A stretch of DNA of 64,000 nt from Candidatus Endomicrobiellum mastotermitis (GTDB taxonomy: Bacteria; Elusimicrobiota; Endomicrobiia; Endomicrobiales; Endomicrobiaceae): the NCBI GenBank assembly GCA_031272445.1, contig JAISTT010000018.1, forward strand, positions 1 to 64,000, written 5' to 3'. The position numbers and the translations under genes were made by a program. Below the pieces are notes generated by a model. The model was not told the DNA's origin. It was given only the letters and a program-made list of their open reading frames with translations, and did no database searches. This document shows positions 1-10,676 of this stretch, piece by piece. Positions within the stretch are counted from its first letter, which is position 1. The number at the start of each line of letters is the position of its first letter.

Positions 1-151
1 TCTAATCTCAATCCCAACTCTACCAGGTTGTTTTGCTGCAATAACCGGAATAAAAACCTCTACAAAATGGATCTGATAATAGTTCCTTTTGTGTATGAAA
101 ACAATCTGATTGCCTTCTAGAAATGAGAGTGTAGCATGTCCGAGTTCACTT
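1..151 (-). pseudogene. Fragment of a sensor/Cache-like coding sequence running off the window start (family uncertain)
   Basis: Reverse-strand frame reads SELGHATLSFLEGNQIVFIHKRNYYQIHFVEVFIPVIAAKQPGRVGIEI without stops, with no intact ORF around it. Confidence 0.3.
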
Positions 152-380
152 TCACATTTTTTTCATAAACTCTGCTTTTCTTGTATCATAATAGTTTTTT
201 AGCGAGAATACTTTAGTAATAAGTGTATCGTGGTATTGTGTTTATATGTTTGTGAGAAATAAGAATGGTGCTCATAGTAGAGTTCATTGGATATTACTGA
301 TAAAATGGATAAGGTTTATCTCCTTTATCAAATATAAAATCATCTAAAAGTGTAAATTCTTTTCATCAATAGGCAGCTTT

Positions 381-542
381 GTGGTGAAGAACGTTTATAA
401 TACGAACGAAATAGGCGTTTTCCTCCTCAGGTACACAGTTTATAATGTTATCATTAAAGATATATTACCAATATTTGAGAGCAAAGAAGATTATTGTCTA
501 AATCTCGTTGATGCCTATATGCAAGAGTATATCTTTAAATAA
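381..542 (+). other. Possible small ORF or gene relic (53 aa, GTG start), unidentified
   Basis: Open frame VVKNVYNTNEIGVFLLRYTVYNVIIKDILPIFESKEDYCLNLVDAYMQEYIFK, protein-like composition, no clear RBS. Confidence 0.2.
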
Positions 543-815
543 GGGTTAGATTTTCCAGTAGGAATATTCTCTTGTAAAAATTATAAATAGGAGAGTATGT
601 TAACATTAAGTAGGACAGATTAGATAGATCCTGAAAGCATATCTTTCATGACTTTAAGGAATTTTCATGTAACAACCCTTACACCAGTACTTTTTATTTG
701 TGTAAAATATAAAAGTTTTGTAAAATGCTTACGTAGGTAGTTATAGTATAGTTAAGATAAGAATTTAAGTGTTGTTGAAAGTGTTTAATAGGTTTTTAGT
801 GTATGTAGTGCGGAT

Positions 816-889
816 GCGCCCATAGCTTAATTGGATAGAGCATTTGACTACGAATCAAAAGGTTAGAGGTTCAAGTCCTCTTGGGCGCG
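816..889 (+). tRNA. tRNA-Arg (anticodon ACG)
   Basis: Acceptor stem GCGCCCA/TGGGCGC, anticodon stem-loop TTTGA-CTACGAA-TCAAA, T-arm AGAGG-TTCAAGT-CCTCT. Confidence 0.95.
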
Positions 890-1037
890 AGATAGATAGT
901 CAAACGTCATAAAGAGTTGCTTTGATAAAAAAATATAAGTTGGTATATTGGTATATAAAGAATATAATTTTGTTTGGCATGAGAGTATGTAGAGGAGTAC
1001 TTCTTAAGTTTAGGAGTAAGTATAGAGGTAGGATAAT

Positions 1038-1670
1038 ATGAAACGAATTATTGCTTTGTTTTTGTGTTTTTGTACAGTGTTTTCTATAAGTGAGAATTGT
1101 TTTGCTGATAGAGTGAATAGTAAGAAGAGCGTAGATTTCGAAAAAATAGATAAAATTCATTGTGGTATGAGTAAAGAAGAAGTGTTAAGAATAATGGGAG
1201 AGCCAGACAGTTCTGATGTAGAAAGTAAAATATCACAATGTTTATATTATAATTTATCGTCAAAGAATCAGAAAAGTAAATACTTTATCCATATTGAAAA
1301 TGGAATTGTTGACTTATATAGTAAACTAGACAATTTTTATAATGGTGGTAGTAGATATGAATTTTACTATCATAAGAAGAATTCAAAAAATAATGAATGT
1401 TACAATAGATTTTATGTATTAGATGATGAAATAAGGACTTTTCGTAGACCAGATTTTCTACAAAGTTTTGATTATAAATGGCAGTCAAATAATATGAAAG
1501 CCTCGGATAGTCAGATTAAAAAATTTATGCTAGAGAAAGATAATAAGGGTAACTTGTTGCACCCTCATTTTGTAGCCTTGGTGCCCTTGATGGTTGCAAT
1601 AGCCCAAGTTGAAAATATAAGTGACTTAAATATATTGTATAAAAAAGCTCTTGCCGCTAAAAAGGCTTAG
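1038..1670 (+). CDS. Secreted protein with SmpA/BamE-like segment, hypothetical
   Basis: 210-aa ORF; N-terminal signal peptide; 'IDKIHCGMSKEEVLRIMGEPD' resembles the BamE/OmlA pattern. Confidence 0.6.
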   Translation: MKRIIALFLCFCTVFSISENCFADRVNSKKSVDFEKIDKIHCGMSKEEVLRIMGEPDSSDVESKISQCLYYNLSSKNQKSKYFIHIENGIVDLYSKLDNFYNGGSRYEFYYHKKNSKNNECYNRFYVLDDEIRTFRRPDFLQSFDYKWQSNNMKASDSQIKKFMLEKDNKGNLLHPHFVALVPLMVAIAQVENISDLNILYKKALAAKKA

Positions 1671-1832
1671 TATAAAAGTTTATTATAAGTGTAAGGGGGG
1701 TATATTAGATAAAAGAAAAACATTAAAGAAAGAGATTAATCCTTCATAATAAACTTTTGACGACTTGTGTTTTTGTTAAAATGTTTCAATTACATACAAT
1801 GAATAAAATAAATTGTTAAGTGAAGCAATCTT

Positions 1833-2243
1833 ATGAGAAAAAACATTACAATTGTTATGTTATTTAATATTCTTTTTGTGTTTTTGACAATGTTCTTTTT
1901 TATATACATAGATATATTTGTTCTGTTTTTAATTTTCCCTTTTATTCCTTTAATATTTTTAGAAAGTTGTAAAAAGAAACTATTAAAAAATGATAATGGT
2001 AATGATTTAGAAAGACAACTAAAAATAAAGCAGGAAGTTAAGGATGATATTTATCAAAGTATAAATTATACGAAAAGAAGATATAAAAATGACTTAATAA
2101 ATAAAAATATTATGCTATTAAGAGATATAGAGAGATTAAAAAAGCGGATTGATAAAGCTAAAATTGACGAAAATCACAAAAAGGAATTAAAAGACTACTT
2201 AAATAAACAATCATTAAACGTTAGTGCTCGATGGAGTATTTAA
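1833..2243 (+). CDS. Hypothetical membrane protein with coiled-coil tail
   Basis: 136-aa ORF, hydrophobic N-terminus, then charged helical segment. Confidence 0.45.
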   Translation: MRKNITIVMLFNILFVFLTMFFFIYIDIFVLFLIFPFIPLIFLESCKKKLLKNDNGNDLERQLKIKQEVKDDIYQSINYTKRRYKNDLINKNIMLLRDIERLKKRIDKAKIDENHKKELKDYLNKQSLNVSARWSI

Positions 2244-2506
2244 GTAAATTATAGTAATATCATAAGTTTTGTTATTATTCCTCAGTATAAGTTATAAGTA
2301 ATAGTGATTTTTAAGGAATAAGTTTGCATTCTTTTAATATTTTTTAGTTTTATAATTCAATACAATATAGTTCTCTTACATTTTTTATGTATAGAGAGGT
2401 TAAGCTATCGTTTCAAAATCATGGTCATGATGAATTTACATTTTTATATCAATCTGAAAAGCCACTCACTAAAAATTAAGTAACGTAAAAGTACAGGGGA
2501 TTAAGA

Positions 2507-2734
2507 ATGAGTTTGAGAGAGAAAGTTGAAAAAGTCTTAGAATCCGTAAAACCGCAGCTGAAATTAGATGGAGGTAATATTGAGTTAATAGATGTGAGCG
2601 AAGATGGAATTGTAAAGGTTATGCTTACAGGCGCTTGTGGTCATTGTCCTATGTCTTCTATGACTTTGCAGCATACTGTCGCGAATGCAATTAAGCAGGC
2701 AGTTCCAGAAATAAAAGAAGTACGATCAATATAG
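2507..2734 (+). CDS. NifU C-terminal domain Fe-S scaffold protein
   Basis: 75 aa; LDGGNIELIDV...GACGHCPMSSMTL with CxxC typical of NifU-CTD/NfuA. Confidence 0.9.
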   Translation: MSLREKVEKVLESVKPQLKLDGGNIELIDVSEDGIVKVMLTGACGHCPMSSMTLQHTVANAIKQAVPEIKEVRSI

Positions 2735-2897
2735 TTTTCAATTAATTAAGAAATTTTTATGTATGTTTCAATTTGTGATTTTATTGTATAAGTCAAAGAT
2801 TTTTACATATTATCTTATTAAGTGTGTTATAGAACGTGCGTTTGTATAAGAATATAGATTGGGCATGTTTCAGATGGAATTTTTAGGAGAAAATGAG

Positions 2898-4118
2898 ATG
2901 AGTCTTGTGGTGATGAAATTTGGCGGTTCTTCTTTGGCGAATCCAGATAAGATAAAGCATGTTGCAGAAAAAATAGTTATAAAAAAGAGAAATAACAATA
3001 GAGTTATTGCAGTAGTTTCTGCTCCTGGGGACACAACGGATGATTTGATTAAGATGGCCTATGAAATTAATTGCAATCCTCCTCTTAGAGAAATGGATAT
3101 GTTGCTTGCGACAGGCGAAATGATTTCTGTTTCACTTCTTGCAATGGCAATTTATAGTATGGGAGAAAGAGTGATTTCTATGACTGGGTCGCAAGCTGGG
3201 ATTATGGCAAATAAAGATTATACGCGTGCAAGAATAAAAAAAATCAATCCTAAAAAAATTAACGATCAACTTGCTAAAGATAATATTGTTATAGTTGCTG
3301 GGTTTCAGGCTCTAAATCCTATAGGTGATATAACTACATTGGGTAGAGGCGGATCAGATTTAACCGCTGTGGCATTAGCAGCTGCTTTAGAATCTGATTT
3401 ATGCGAAATATATTCTGATGTGGATGGCATATATACGACTGATCCAAGAGTTGTAGAAGATGCGAAAAAAATTGATTATATATCTTACGATGAAATGCTT
3501 GAAATGGCTAGTTCTGGGTCTCAAGTGTTACAATCAAGAAGTGTTGAAGTAGCAAAAAAGTTTAATGTTGAAATACATTCAAGAAGTACTTTTAGTGAAA
3601 ATGAAGGGACAATAATAACAAGTGAAGAAAAAATTAAGGGGAAGAAAATGGAATCCTTTTTAATCTCAGGAATATCATTTGATAAAAGTCAAGTTAAATT
3701 TACAATATCTGCGTTGAATGTTCCTGGTATTGTTGCAGAGATTTTTAGTCTATTTTATGGAGTAGGAATAAGTATAGATATGTTTAATCAGTCTGTTTCA
3801 AATAAAAGTAATATTATTTCTTTTGTTGTGAATAGAAGTGATATGAATAAAACGCAGGAAGAGCTTAATAAAATAACTTTAAATTGTGAAGCTTCTATTT
3901 CTTGTGATGAATATGTTGCGAAAGTTTCAATTATAGGAGTGGGCGTAAAAAGTCATAATATCGTAGCTGCAAAGATGTTTGAAATATTGCGTAAAAGTGG
4001 TATAGGTATTAGTATGATTTCCATAAGTGAGATTAGAATATCATGTATCATAAATGAGTCCGATGTAGTGAAGGCAGTTGAAGAACTGCATAAAGGGTTT
4101 GGACTTTCTAAAAAATAA
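2898..4118 (+). CDS. lysC: Aspartate kinase
   Basis: MKFGGSSLANPDKI, TLGRGGSDLTAVALAAAL, C-terminal ACT repeats; ATG at 2898 after AGGAGA preferred over TTG at 2859. Confidence 0.93.
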   Translation: MSLVVMKFGGSSLANPDKIKHVAEKIVIKKRNNNRVIAVVSAPGDTTDDLIKMAYEINCNPPLREMDMLLATGEMISVSLLAMAIYSMGERVISMTGSQAGIMANKDYTRARIKKINPKKINDQLAKDNIVIVAGFQALNPIGDITTLGRGGSDLTAVALAAALESDLCEIYSDVDGIYTTDPRVVEDAKKIDYISYDEMLEMASSGSQVLQSRSVEVAKKFNVEIHSRSTFSENEGTIITSEEKIKGKKMESFLISGISFDKSQVKFTISALNVPGIVAEIFSLFYGVGISIDMFNQSVSNKSNIISFVVNRSDMNKTQEELNKITLNCEASISCDEYVAKVSIIGVGVKSHNIVAAKMFEILRKSGIGISMISISEIRISCIINESDVVKAVEELHKGFGLSKK

Positions 4119-4135
4119 GATTGAGGAATTTGTAC

Positions 4136-4285
4136 ATGGTGAAATCGAAAGGGTTCACTTTAGTAGAATTTATAATAATAGTAGCTATAGTGTGTGCATT
4201 GAGTGTTGTAGCTATTCCTGTGTATAAAAAATATATAGAAAAAACGAAAATTTTCCCAAAGAGTGAGTTCATTGAAAAGCTTTGA
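4136..4285 (+). pseudogene. Truncated type IV pilin/pseudopilin (49 aa)
   Basis: MVKSKGFTLVEFIIIVAIVCALSVVAIPVYKKYIEK: prepilin GFTLVE motif plus hydrophobic helix, then stop; globular domain absent; not in the ORF track. Confidence 0.7.
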
Positions 4286-4456
4286 GTAAAAAAAACTTCT
4301 TTATAAGGAAAGTTTGTTATAAAGATAACCAAGACTACACTAAGAGCACAGTAAAAATAAGTAGTTGTTAATTTTCTGTTTAACATATATGTGCTTGTTT
4401 TAAAAAGTGTTTAGAAGTTTTTGATAACTTATCATCGGGCCAATATTCATCTGAAA

Positions 4457-6495
4457 CTAAATCTTCAGCATCGTCAATTTTTCTCTTAATTTTGATGGAA
4501 TTTCTGTACCTTCTGATGCAAATTTTTCAGCAGTTGTGACAAGATCTCCGTGTCCTGATGAAATGAAATTTTCTAATTCTTTAACATACATTTTTATTTC
4601 TTTTGATATCTCTTCAGATTTTATGTTAATTGCTTCTAAATTTTTGCTTGTTTTTGCTAAAGTGCTTATCTGTTTAAAAATTGCTGGGAGCAATAAGGTG
4701 TTCACGGTTTTAATTGCATATTTATATTCAATTTCTTTTGTCCTTATATAGTTTTCAAATTTTATCTCTATTTTTGACCTTAATTCTCTTTCGGTTAGTA
4801 TGTTGTATTTTTCAAAATAGCTTATTACGTCTTTCTTGAGAAAAAGTTTTAAAGCTTCTGGAGTATTTTTAGCATTAGGTAATCCTCTTTTTGCAGCTTC
4901 ATTATGCCAATCTTGCGAGTATCCGTTTTTCTCAAATCTTATATCTTTTGTTTCTGCAACTAACTCTTTTACTACTTCTAAAGCATTCTTTTTAACGTCT
5001 TCACCTTTTTTTGTTTTTGACTTAACCCTCTTGTATATCTCATCAAATCCATAAGTTACGATAATATTTAGTATAGTTCCTGCTTCTGAAGGATTTGTTG
5101 AAGAACCAAGAGCTCTAAATTCAAACTTGTTACCTGTAAAAGCTATAGGGGAGGTTCTGTTCCTGTTCCTATCTGAATAATCTTTGCTAACTTTTGGAAG
5201 ATTTTTTATCCCTAACGTGATTTCGTTTACTTCTTTCTCATTCATTATATTTGGCTTTTTCTATTGAATCCAAAAGCCTACTTATATACTCACCCAAGTA
5301 GACGGACATGATTGCTGGTGGAGCTTCGTTTGCTCCAAGTCTGTGATCGTTACCAGCGTCTGCGGCACGTGCTCTTAAAATTCCACGAATTTTTTTATAC
5401 CTAATAAAACTGCGGTAAGAGTTAAGAGAAATGATATATTTTTAAGAGGAGACTTAGAAGGTTCAAAATAATTTGTGTCGATATTATCCCACCTATAGGC
5501 CAATTGAAGTGCTTTCCAGAGTCATTTACGCCAGCGAAGGGCTTTTCATGTAATATAGCGACCATATTGTGTTTATCGGCAACTTTTTTGAGAATTTCCA
5601 TTATTTGAAGATTATTATCTATTGCTAAATTTTCTTCCTGATGTAGAGGTGCTAACTCAAATTGATTGGGAGCAACTTCATTGTGTCTTGTTTTTACTGG
5701 GATGCCTTTACGATAGAGTTCATGGTCAACATCTTCCATAAATTTTAAAACGTTTTTTTTAATATTTTAAAAATAATGATCTTCCATCTGTTGACACTTT
5801 GCTGGCTTGTTTCCAAATAAAGTTCTTCCGGTAACGATTATGTCGGGTCTTAACTTCACTGCCTTTTTTGAAAGAAGGAAATACTCTTGTTCTATACCTT
5901 CAAAAACTTTTACTTGTTTTGCATTTTTATTTCCAAGAAGTTTTTGAAGGTTTATTGCTTTTTCGTTTAGGACTGTAAGAGATCTTAATAAGGGGGGGTA
6001 AGATCAAGAACTTCTCCAGTCCATGAAAGAAAAACTGAGGGTATCACCAAAGTTTTGTCTTACATGCCTCCAGTAGAAACACTGGCGACACTGGGTCACA
6101 AAAGCCGTATATCCTCGTGCTTCAAAAGTTGATCTTATTCCGCCTGAAGGGAAGGAAGAGGCATCTGGCTCAGATTGTACAAGTTGTGAAGCTGAAAACC
6201 TTTCTATTATTTCTTTATTTTCGCCATAATCTATAAATGCGTTGTGTTTTTGGGCCGTACCTACTCTTTGAGGCTGGAACCAGTGTGTGAAATGAGTTAC
6301 TCCGTTTTCAAGTGCCCACTCTTTCATTGCATGAGCAACTTCGCCAGCTATTGATTGATCTAAAGGTTTTAAATTATCGATAGTTGCTATAAGTTTTTTA
6401 TAGATATTTTTACTTAACTTCTGTTCCATTACTTTTTTCGTAAATACTAGCTCAGCATAATAATCTTGAATTGATTTCATATTTTCTCCTTTCAT
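4457..6495 (-). pseudogene. glnN: Type III glutamine synthetase, disrupted by multiple frameshifts
   Basis: Three collinear reverse-strand fragments (6004-6495 N-terminal, 5422-5739 middle with NEVAPNQFELAPLH, 4457-5245 C-terminal) plus the untracked connecting segment HRLGANEAPPAIMSVYLGEYISRLL. Confidence 0.93.
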
Positions 6496-6563
6496 TTAGT
6501 TTTTGACATTTAATTTTAGTCAAAATTAAAGGAAAGTGCCTTTAAGATCTTTTATTCAGATAT

Positions 6564-7946
6564 TCATTTTGTAACATTTAGTATATAAATTATAATTATG
6601 ATGCTGCATAAGACATAACGTCCTACAGGTATAATCCATTTGCCTATAGGTCTAGAGTGTCCGCTTTGTATTTCTTCTATAACATTGTTTGGTGGAACAA
6701 CCCAAAAAATAAATATAGCGCTAAATAGAGCACATATTGGTATTAGGTGCAATTCAAGAATATTAATAAATCCTCTGACTTTGCCTACTATGAAAATATT
6801 GCACATTAATGTTATTATTGTGCAGACAAATACTATGGCCCAAGTGCGAGGTATTTTAAATTTGTTTTGCAGTAGTTCAACTATGGTTTCAATCATGCTT
6901 ATGAGGGAGGTAAGGGCGGCTAAAAATACTGCAATAAAGAAAATGACCATAAGAACTTGTCCAAAAGCTAAACATTTGAAAATCTCAGGCATTGTTATGA
7001 ACATAAGGGGGGGGCCAGAGTTGATATCTTTTCCGAAAGCGAACACTGCAGGGATTATTAGCATGGCGGCCATTAGCGAGGCAAGTGTATCTAAAAATAC
7101 TATGTTTTTTGCTGAAGAAATTATATCATCGCTTTTTTTTGAATAAGAGCCATATACAATCATAGTTGAACCTCTTAAAGATAAAGAGTAAAAAACTTGT
7201 CCCAATGCCAACATCCATGTCGTAGGGTTAATAAGAAATTCCCACCTTGGGTTAAAGAGATATTTATATCCTTCTGAAGCGTTTGGGAGGAAGGCGACTC
7301 TTATAGTTAAAACAAAGAGTAAAATTATAATCGCTGGAATCATGAGTTTACAGCATTTTTCAATGCCTTTTTCTATTCCTTTTAATATGGATAGGCCAGA
7401 TAGAACAGTGGTTATTGTAATCCAAAATAGAATTTTGTCATTTATAGCCATATTATAATATTGGGTACTATCAAATGCTGTAAAAGCTGGGCCGATGATA
7501 GAGTCCACTAAAAAACGGATAACCCATGCTACGACTAAAGTGTAACCTATAGCTTGTACTAAAGCCACTAAAACACATATCCAGCCGATAGTTACCCCTA
7601 ATCTCCCTTTCTTACCTCGCATTTCTAAAGCCTTTTTGAAGGCTCCTATTGGTCCAGTTCCTGTGAGTCTGCCCATGGTGATTTCGCCGATTAAAGCGGT
7701 GATTCCTAGAACAATTACACAAGTAATGTATGGAATTAAAAAAGCTGCTCCTCCAAGTTCTCCTGCACGGTAAGGGAACAACCATATGTTACCTAAACCT
7801 ATAGCCGAACCAGCAGCGGCAAAAATCAGACCCCATTTTGATGAGAATGAATCTTTGTTATAGCTAGAATTCATTATAGTGATTTCTCCCTTAAATTGTG
7901 TTATTAAATACAAAACAAAGATACCATAGAATAACCATTTACTCAA
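6564..7946 (-). CDS. Neurotransmitter:sodium symporter (NSS/SNF) family transporter
   Basis: 460 aa, 'FSSKWGLIFAAAGSAIGLGNIWLFPYRAGELGGAAFLIPY' NSS signature; start probably MNSSYNK, internal to the ORF. Confidence 0.93.
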   Translation of the reverse strand: MSKWLFYGIFVLYLITQFKGEITIMNSSYNKDSFSSKWGLIFAAAGSAIGLGNIWLFPYRAGELGGAAFLIPYITCVIVLGITALIGEITMGRLTGTGPIGAFKKALEMRGKKGRLGVTIGWICVLVALVQAIGYTLVVAWVIRFLVDSIIGPAFTAFDSTQYYNMAINDKILFWITITTVLSGLSILKGIEKGIEKCCKLMIPAIIILLFVLTIRVAFLPNASEGYKYLFNPRWEFLINPTTWMLALGQVFYSLSLRGSTMIVYGSYSKKSDDIISSAKNIVFLDTLASLMAAMLIIPAVFAFGKDINSGPPLMFITMPEIFKCLAFGQVLMVIFFIAVFLAALTSLISMIETIVELLQNKFKIPRTWAIVFVCTIITLMCNIFIVGKVRGFINILELHLIPICALFSAIFIFWVVPPNNVIEEIQSGHSRPIGKWIIPVGRYVLCSIIIIIYILNVTK

Positions 7947-8170
7947 TATCTTTTAGCTAGTTAATTTCATACATTTTTCATATTTTATCAAAATAAATTT
8001 CATTTTATATATTTTTGTGGAGGTAAAATTCTAAAATCTTACGTATTTTCTTAACTTTGTGTTGAACCTTATTAAGTATGATTTTAAATTATTATATATT
8101 GAGCAGGTTAAAATAAGAGTACGAAAATGTATGTTATGTGATATCAACAAATTAAGTATGGCCTTTAATT

Positions 8171-8199
8171 TTGACATCAAAGTAAGATTTTAGTACAAT
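8171..8199 (+). promoter_or_regulatory. Putative sigma70 promoter upstream of rpmH
   Basis: TTGACA (8171-8176), 17-nt spacer, TACAAT (8194-8199). Confidence 0.55.
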
Positions 8200-8279
8200 A
8201 CAAAAGTTTTAATAGATGATATAATTTACTATATATGTAGATTGTTTAATTACTTTAACAGAGGTTATTATATAAATAA

Positions 8280-8414
8280 ATGAAAAGAACATTTCAACCA
8301 AATAAAGATAGAAGAAAAAAAAAGATAGGTTTTATGGCTAGAATGGCGACAGCTAGTGGCAGAAAAATTTTAAGAGCACGTAGAAGAAAGGGCCGTAAGT
8401 TTATAAGTGCGTAA
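8280..8414 (+). CDS. rpmH: 50S ribosomal protein L34
   Basis: [44 protein letters not shown]; 44 aa, missing from ORF track because short. Confidence 0.96.
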   Translation: MKRTFQPNKDRRKKKIGFMARMATASGRKILRARRRKGRKFISA

Positions 8415-8808
8415 AATTGGCTTATCAAAAAAGACATTGTCAAAGAAAAGATTTTCCTTTACATATTTTGAAAAATTACATCTGCAAAAAGATTTTAATA
8501 AAGTTTTTGAAAAAGGCTTGAGGCTTGAAAATAAAAGTATAAAAATTTTAGTTTATAGAAGGGATGATGGACTTGCTAGGAGAAGATTAGGGCTTGTTAC
8601 GTCAAGAAAAGTAGGTAAGGCAACAGTGAGAAATAGGATGAAAAGAAGATTAAGAGAAATTTTTAGACTTAATAAACATTTTTTGGAACCGAGTGTGGAT
8701 TTGATTTTTATTTCTAGGGCGAAAACAGCACTGTTGGATTATGATAGTCTGAAAAAAAATGTTTTAGATTTGCTTAAAAATGCTAAGGTTTATATAGGTC
8801 CGGAGTAA
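8407..8808 (+). CDS. rnpA: Ribonuclease P protein component
   Basis: [30 protein letters not shown] motif; overlaps rpmH. Confidence 0.95.
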   Translation: MRKIGLSKKTLSKKRFSFTYFEKLHLQKDFNKVFEKGLRLENKSIKILVYRRDDGLARRRLGLVTSRKVGKATVRNRMKRRLREIFRLNKHFLEPSVDLIFISRAKTALLDYDSLKKNVLDLLKNAKVYIGPE

Positions 8809-8811
8809 TAT

Positions 8812-9036
8812 GTGAAAGCAATAATGCTTTTTTTGATTAGGTGTTATAAATTTACATCTAGTCTAGCTCCATCGAGATGTCGTTTCTTACCTAGTTGTTC
8901 CACTTATGCTTATCATGTAATAGAGATTTATGGTTTTTTCAAGGGTTCTTTCTTGACATTTAAAAGAATTGTTCGTTGTAATCCGCTTTGTAAAGGAGGC
9001 TTTGATCCTATTCCTTTGCCAAAAAAGAAAATTTAA
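8812..9036 (+). CDS. yidD: Membrane protein insertion efficiency factor YidD
   Basis: RCYKFTSSLAPSRCRFLPSCSTYAYHVIEIYG...RCNPLCKGGFDPIP; GTG start. Confidence 0.95.
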   Translation: MKAIMLFLIRCYKFTSSLAPSRCRFLPSCSTYAYHVIEIYGFFKGSFLTFKRIVRCNPLCKGGFDPIPLPKKKI

Positions 9037-9065
9037 TATAATTAAATTAATAATAAGGAAACTAA

Positions 9066-10580
9066 ATGCAAAAAAATTCTATTTTGTTCATAATTTTATC
9101 GCTTTTTACGGTTTTAAGTTGGTACTTTCTAATTACTCCGCGCTACAATCAGCAGTTTCCACAACGGGTCGCACAAACTCAAAATGATACTACAGTTTCA
9201 AGTAGTAATCTCATTGAGAGTAAAAATACTGATAAATATATAGAAGAGAATATAAACATTGAAACTGAAAAATATAAAGCGGTTTTAACAAATAAAGGTG
9301 CTGCAATTGTGAGTTGGACTATTAAAGAAAAAAATGGACAAATGGTAAATTTGGTAATCCCAGATCTTGCACCTGTTATGGCGACTTTCCCAGATGAAAT
9401 TTATAAAGTAATTTCAAAATCTAGTAAAAAAGTGGTTTTTGAATATGTTTCTATAGATGGATGGAAAATCACAAAAACATATAATTTTTCAGATCTTTAT
9501 ATGCACAATTTACATATTTCTATTGAGAAAAGTTCTGGAACATCTTTTCCTGAAATAGTTTTTAAATGGGGACCTGGTCTTGGTACTGATGCTAAAGAGA
9601 TAAAGGAAAACACTTTGTTGACAAAAGTTTCAGCTTATACTGCAGCAATTCCAAATAAAATTGAAAAGCTTAAAAATGTGTCTAAGTTTGCTGCTTTATA
9701 CAAGTGGGTGGCTATAGATAACAAATACTTTTTAGCTGCATTTATACCTGCAAAGTTTTCAGATTTTGACAAAATTGTATCATCTAGAGTAGATAAAAAA
9801 CACCCTTATTCTCTTGCTTTTACAGCAATAGTTCCAAAGAGTATAAATAAAAAAGATTATTCCATTAACTTCTATTTGGGACCTAAAAGTTATAAGTATT
9901 TGAAAACTTATGATTTGGGTCTCGAAAAAACTGTAGATTTTGGTTTCTTCGGATTTTTAGGGAAAGTCGCCTTTGCGATTTTAGCATTTTTCCATAAGCT
10001 TACTAACAATTATGGCTGGGCTATTATAATGCTTACTACTGTTATACAAGTTTTAGTTTTGCCGCTGACTTTAAAAAGCTTTAAGTCAGTGGTAGCAATG
10101 AAAAATATTCAACCTATAGTGAAGGATATTCAAACAAAATACAAAGATAGCCCGCAGAGACTTCAAGCTGAAATGCTAAATGTGTACAGGTCGCAAAAGG
10201 TTAATCCCTTAGGTGGATGTCTTCCTATGATTTTGCAACTTCCTATTTTTTGGGCGTTTTTTACAATGCTAAGAAATGTTTATGAATTGAGGAACGAGGG
10301 TTGGATTTTTTGGATAAAAGATCTGTCTGCTGCAGATCATTTTATGTGTATAGGTTCTTTTAACTTTAATCTTCTTCCTTTGATAATGGGTGTAGGAATG
10401 TTTTTTCAACAAAAAATGACGGCTGCAACTACAGATCCTACACAAAGAAAAATGATGTACATAATGCCTATAGTGTTCACTTTTATGTTCTGGTCTTTTC
10501 CGTCAGGTCTTGTTATATATTGGCTTACTAGTAGCGTAATATCGACAATAGAGCAGTATTTTATAATGAAAAAAATGTAA
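9066..10580 (+). CDS. yidC: Membrane protein insertase YidC
   Basis: 504 aa; periplasmic domain plus NYGWAIIMLTTVIQVLVLPLTLKS...NPLGGCLPMILQLPIFWAFF. Confidence 0.96.
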   Translation: MQKNSILFIILSLFTVLSWYFLITPRYNQQFPQRVAQTQNDTTVSSSNLIESKNTDKYIEENINIETEKYKAVLTNKGAAIVSWTIKEKNGQMVNLVIPDLAPVMATFPDEIYKVISKSSKKVVFEYVSIDGWKITKTYNFSDLYMHNLHISIEKSSGTSFPEIVFKWGPGLGTDAKEIKENTLLTKVSAYTAAIPNKIEKLKNVSKFAALYKWVAIDNKYFLAAFIPAKFSDFDKIVSSRVDKKHPYSLAFTAIVPKSINKKDYSINFYLGPKSYKYLKTYDLGLEKTVDFGFFGFLGKVAFAILAFFHKLTNNYGWAIIMLTTVIQVLVLPLTLKSFKSVVAMKNIQPIVKDIQTKYKDSPQRLQAEMLNVYRSQKVNPLGGCLPMILQLPIFWAFFTMLRNVYELRNEGWIFWIKDLSAADHFMCIGSFNFNLLPLIMGVGMFFQQKMTAATTDPTQRKMMYIMPIVFTFMFWSFPSGLVIYWLTSSVISTIEQYFIMKKM

Positions 10581-10676
10581 TTCGTGTGTGATGCGCATTA
10601 AACTCAGAAAAAAAGGTTTTGAATTGCTGTGATGTGAATATAATCTGTTTATATTGATGATAAGAGAGAAAAAGTT

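Noticed and set aside
900-1160. 86-aa minus-strand ORF
   Set aside because: Overlaps the start of the better-supported secreted-protein gene (1038-1670); composition is Leu/Ile/Tyr-rich antisense of AT-rich DNA
4108-4386. 92-aa minus-strand ORF
   Set aside because: Antisense to the truncated prepilin reading on the plus strand, which has a recognisable family motif
6640-7146. 168-aa plus-strand ORF
   Set aside because: Antisense shadow of the NSS transporter gene
8040-8279. Replication origin next to rpmH
   Set aside because: rpmH-rnpA-yidC synteny often flanks oriC, but I saw no dnaA gene and no cluster of DnaA boxes (TTATCCACA) here
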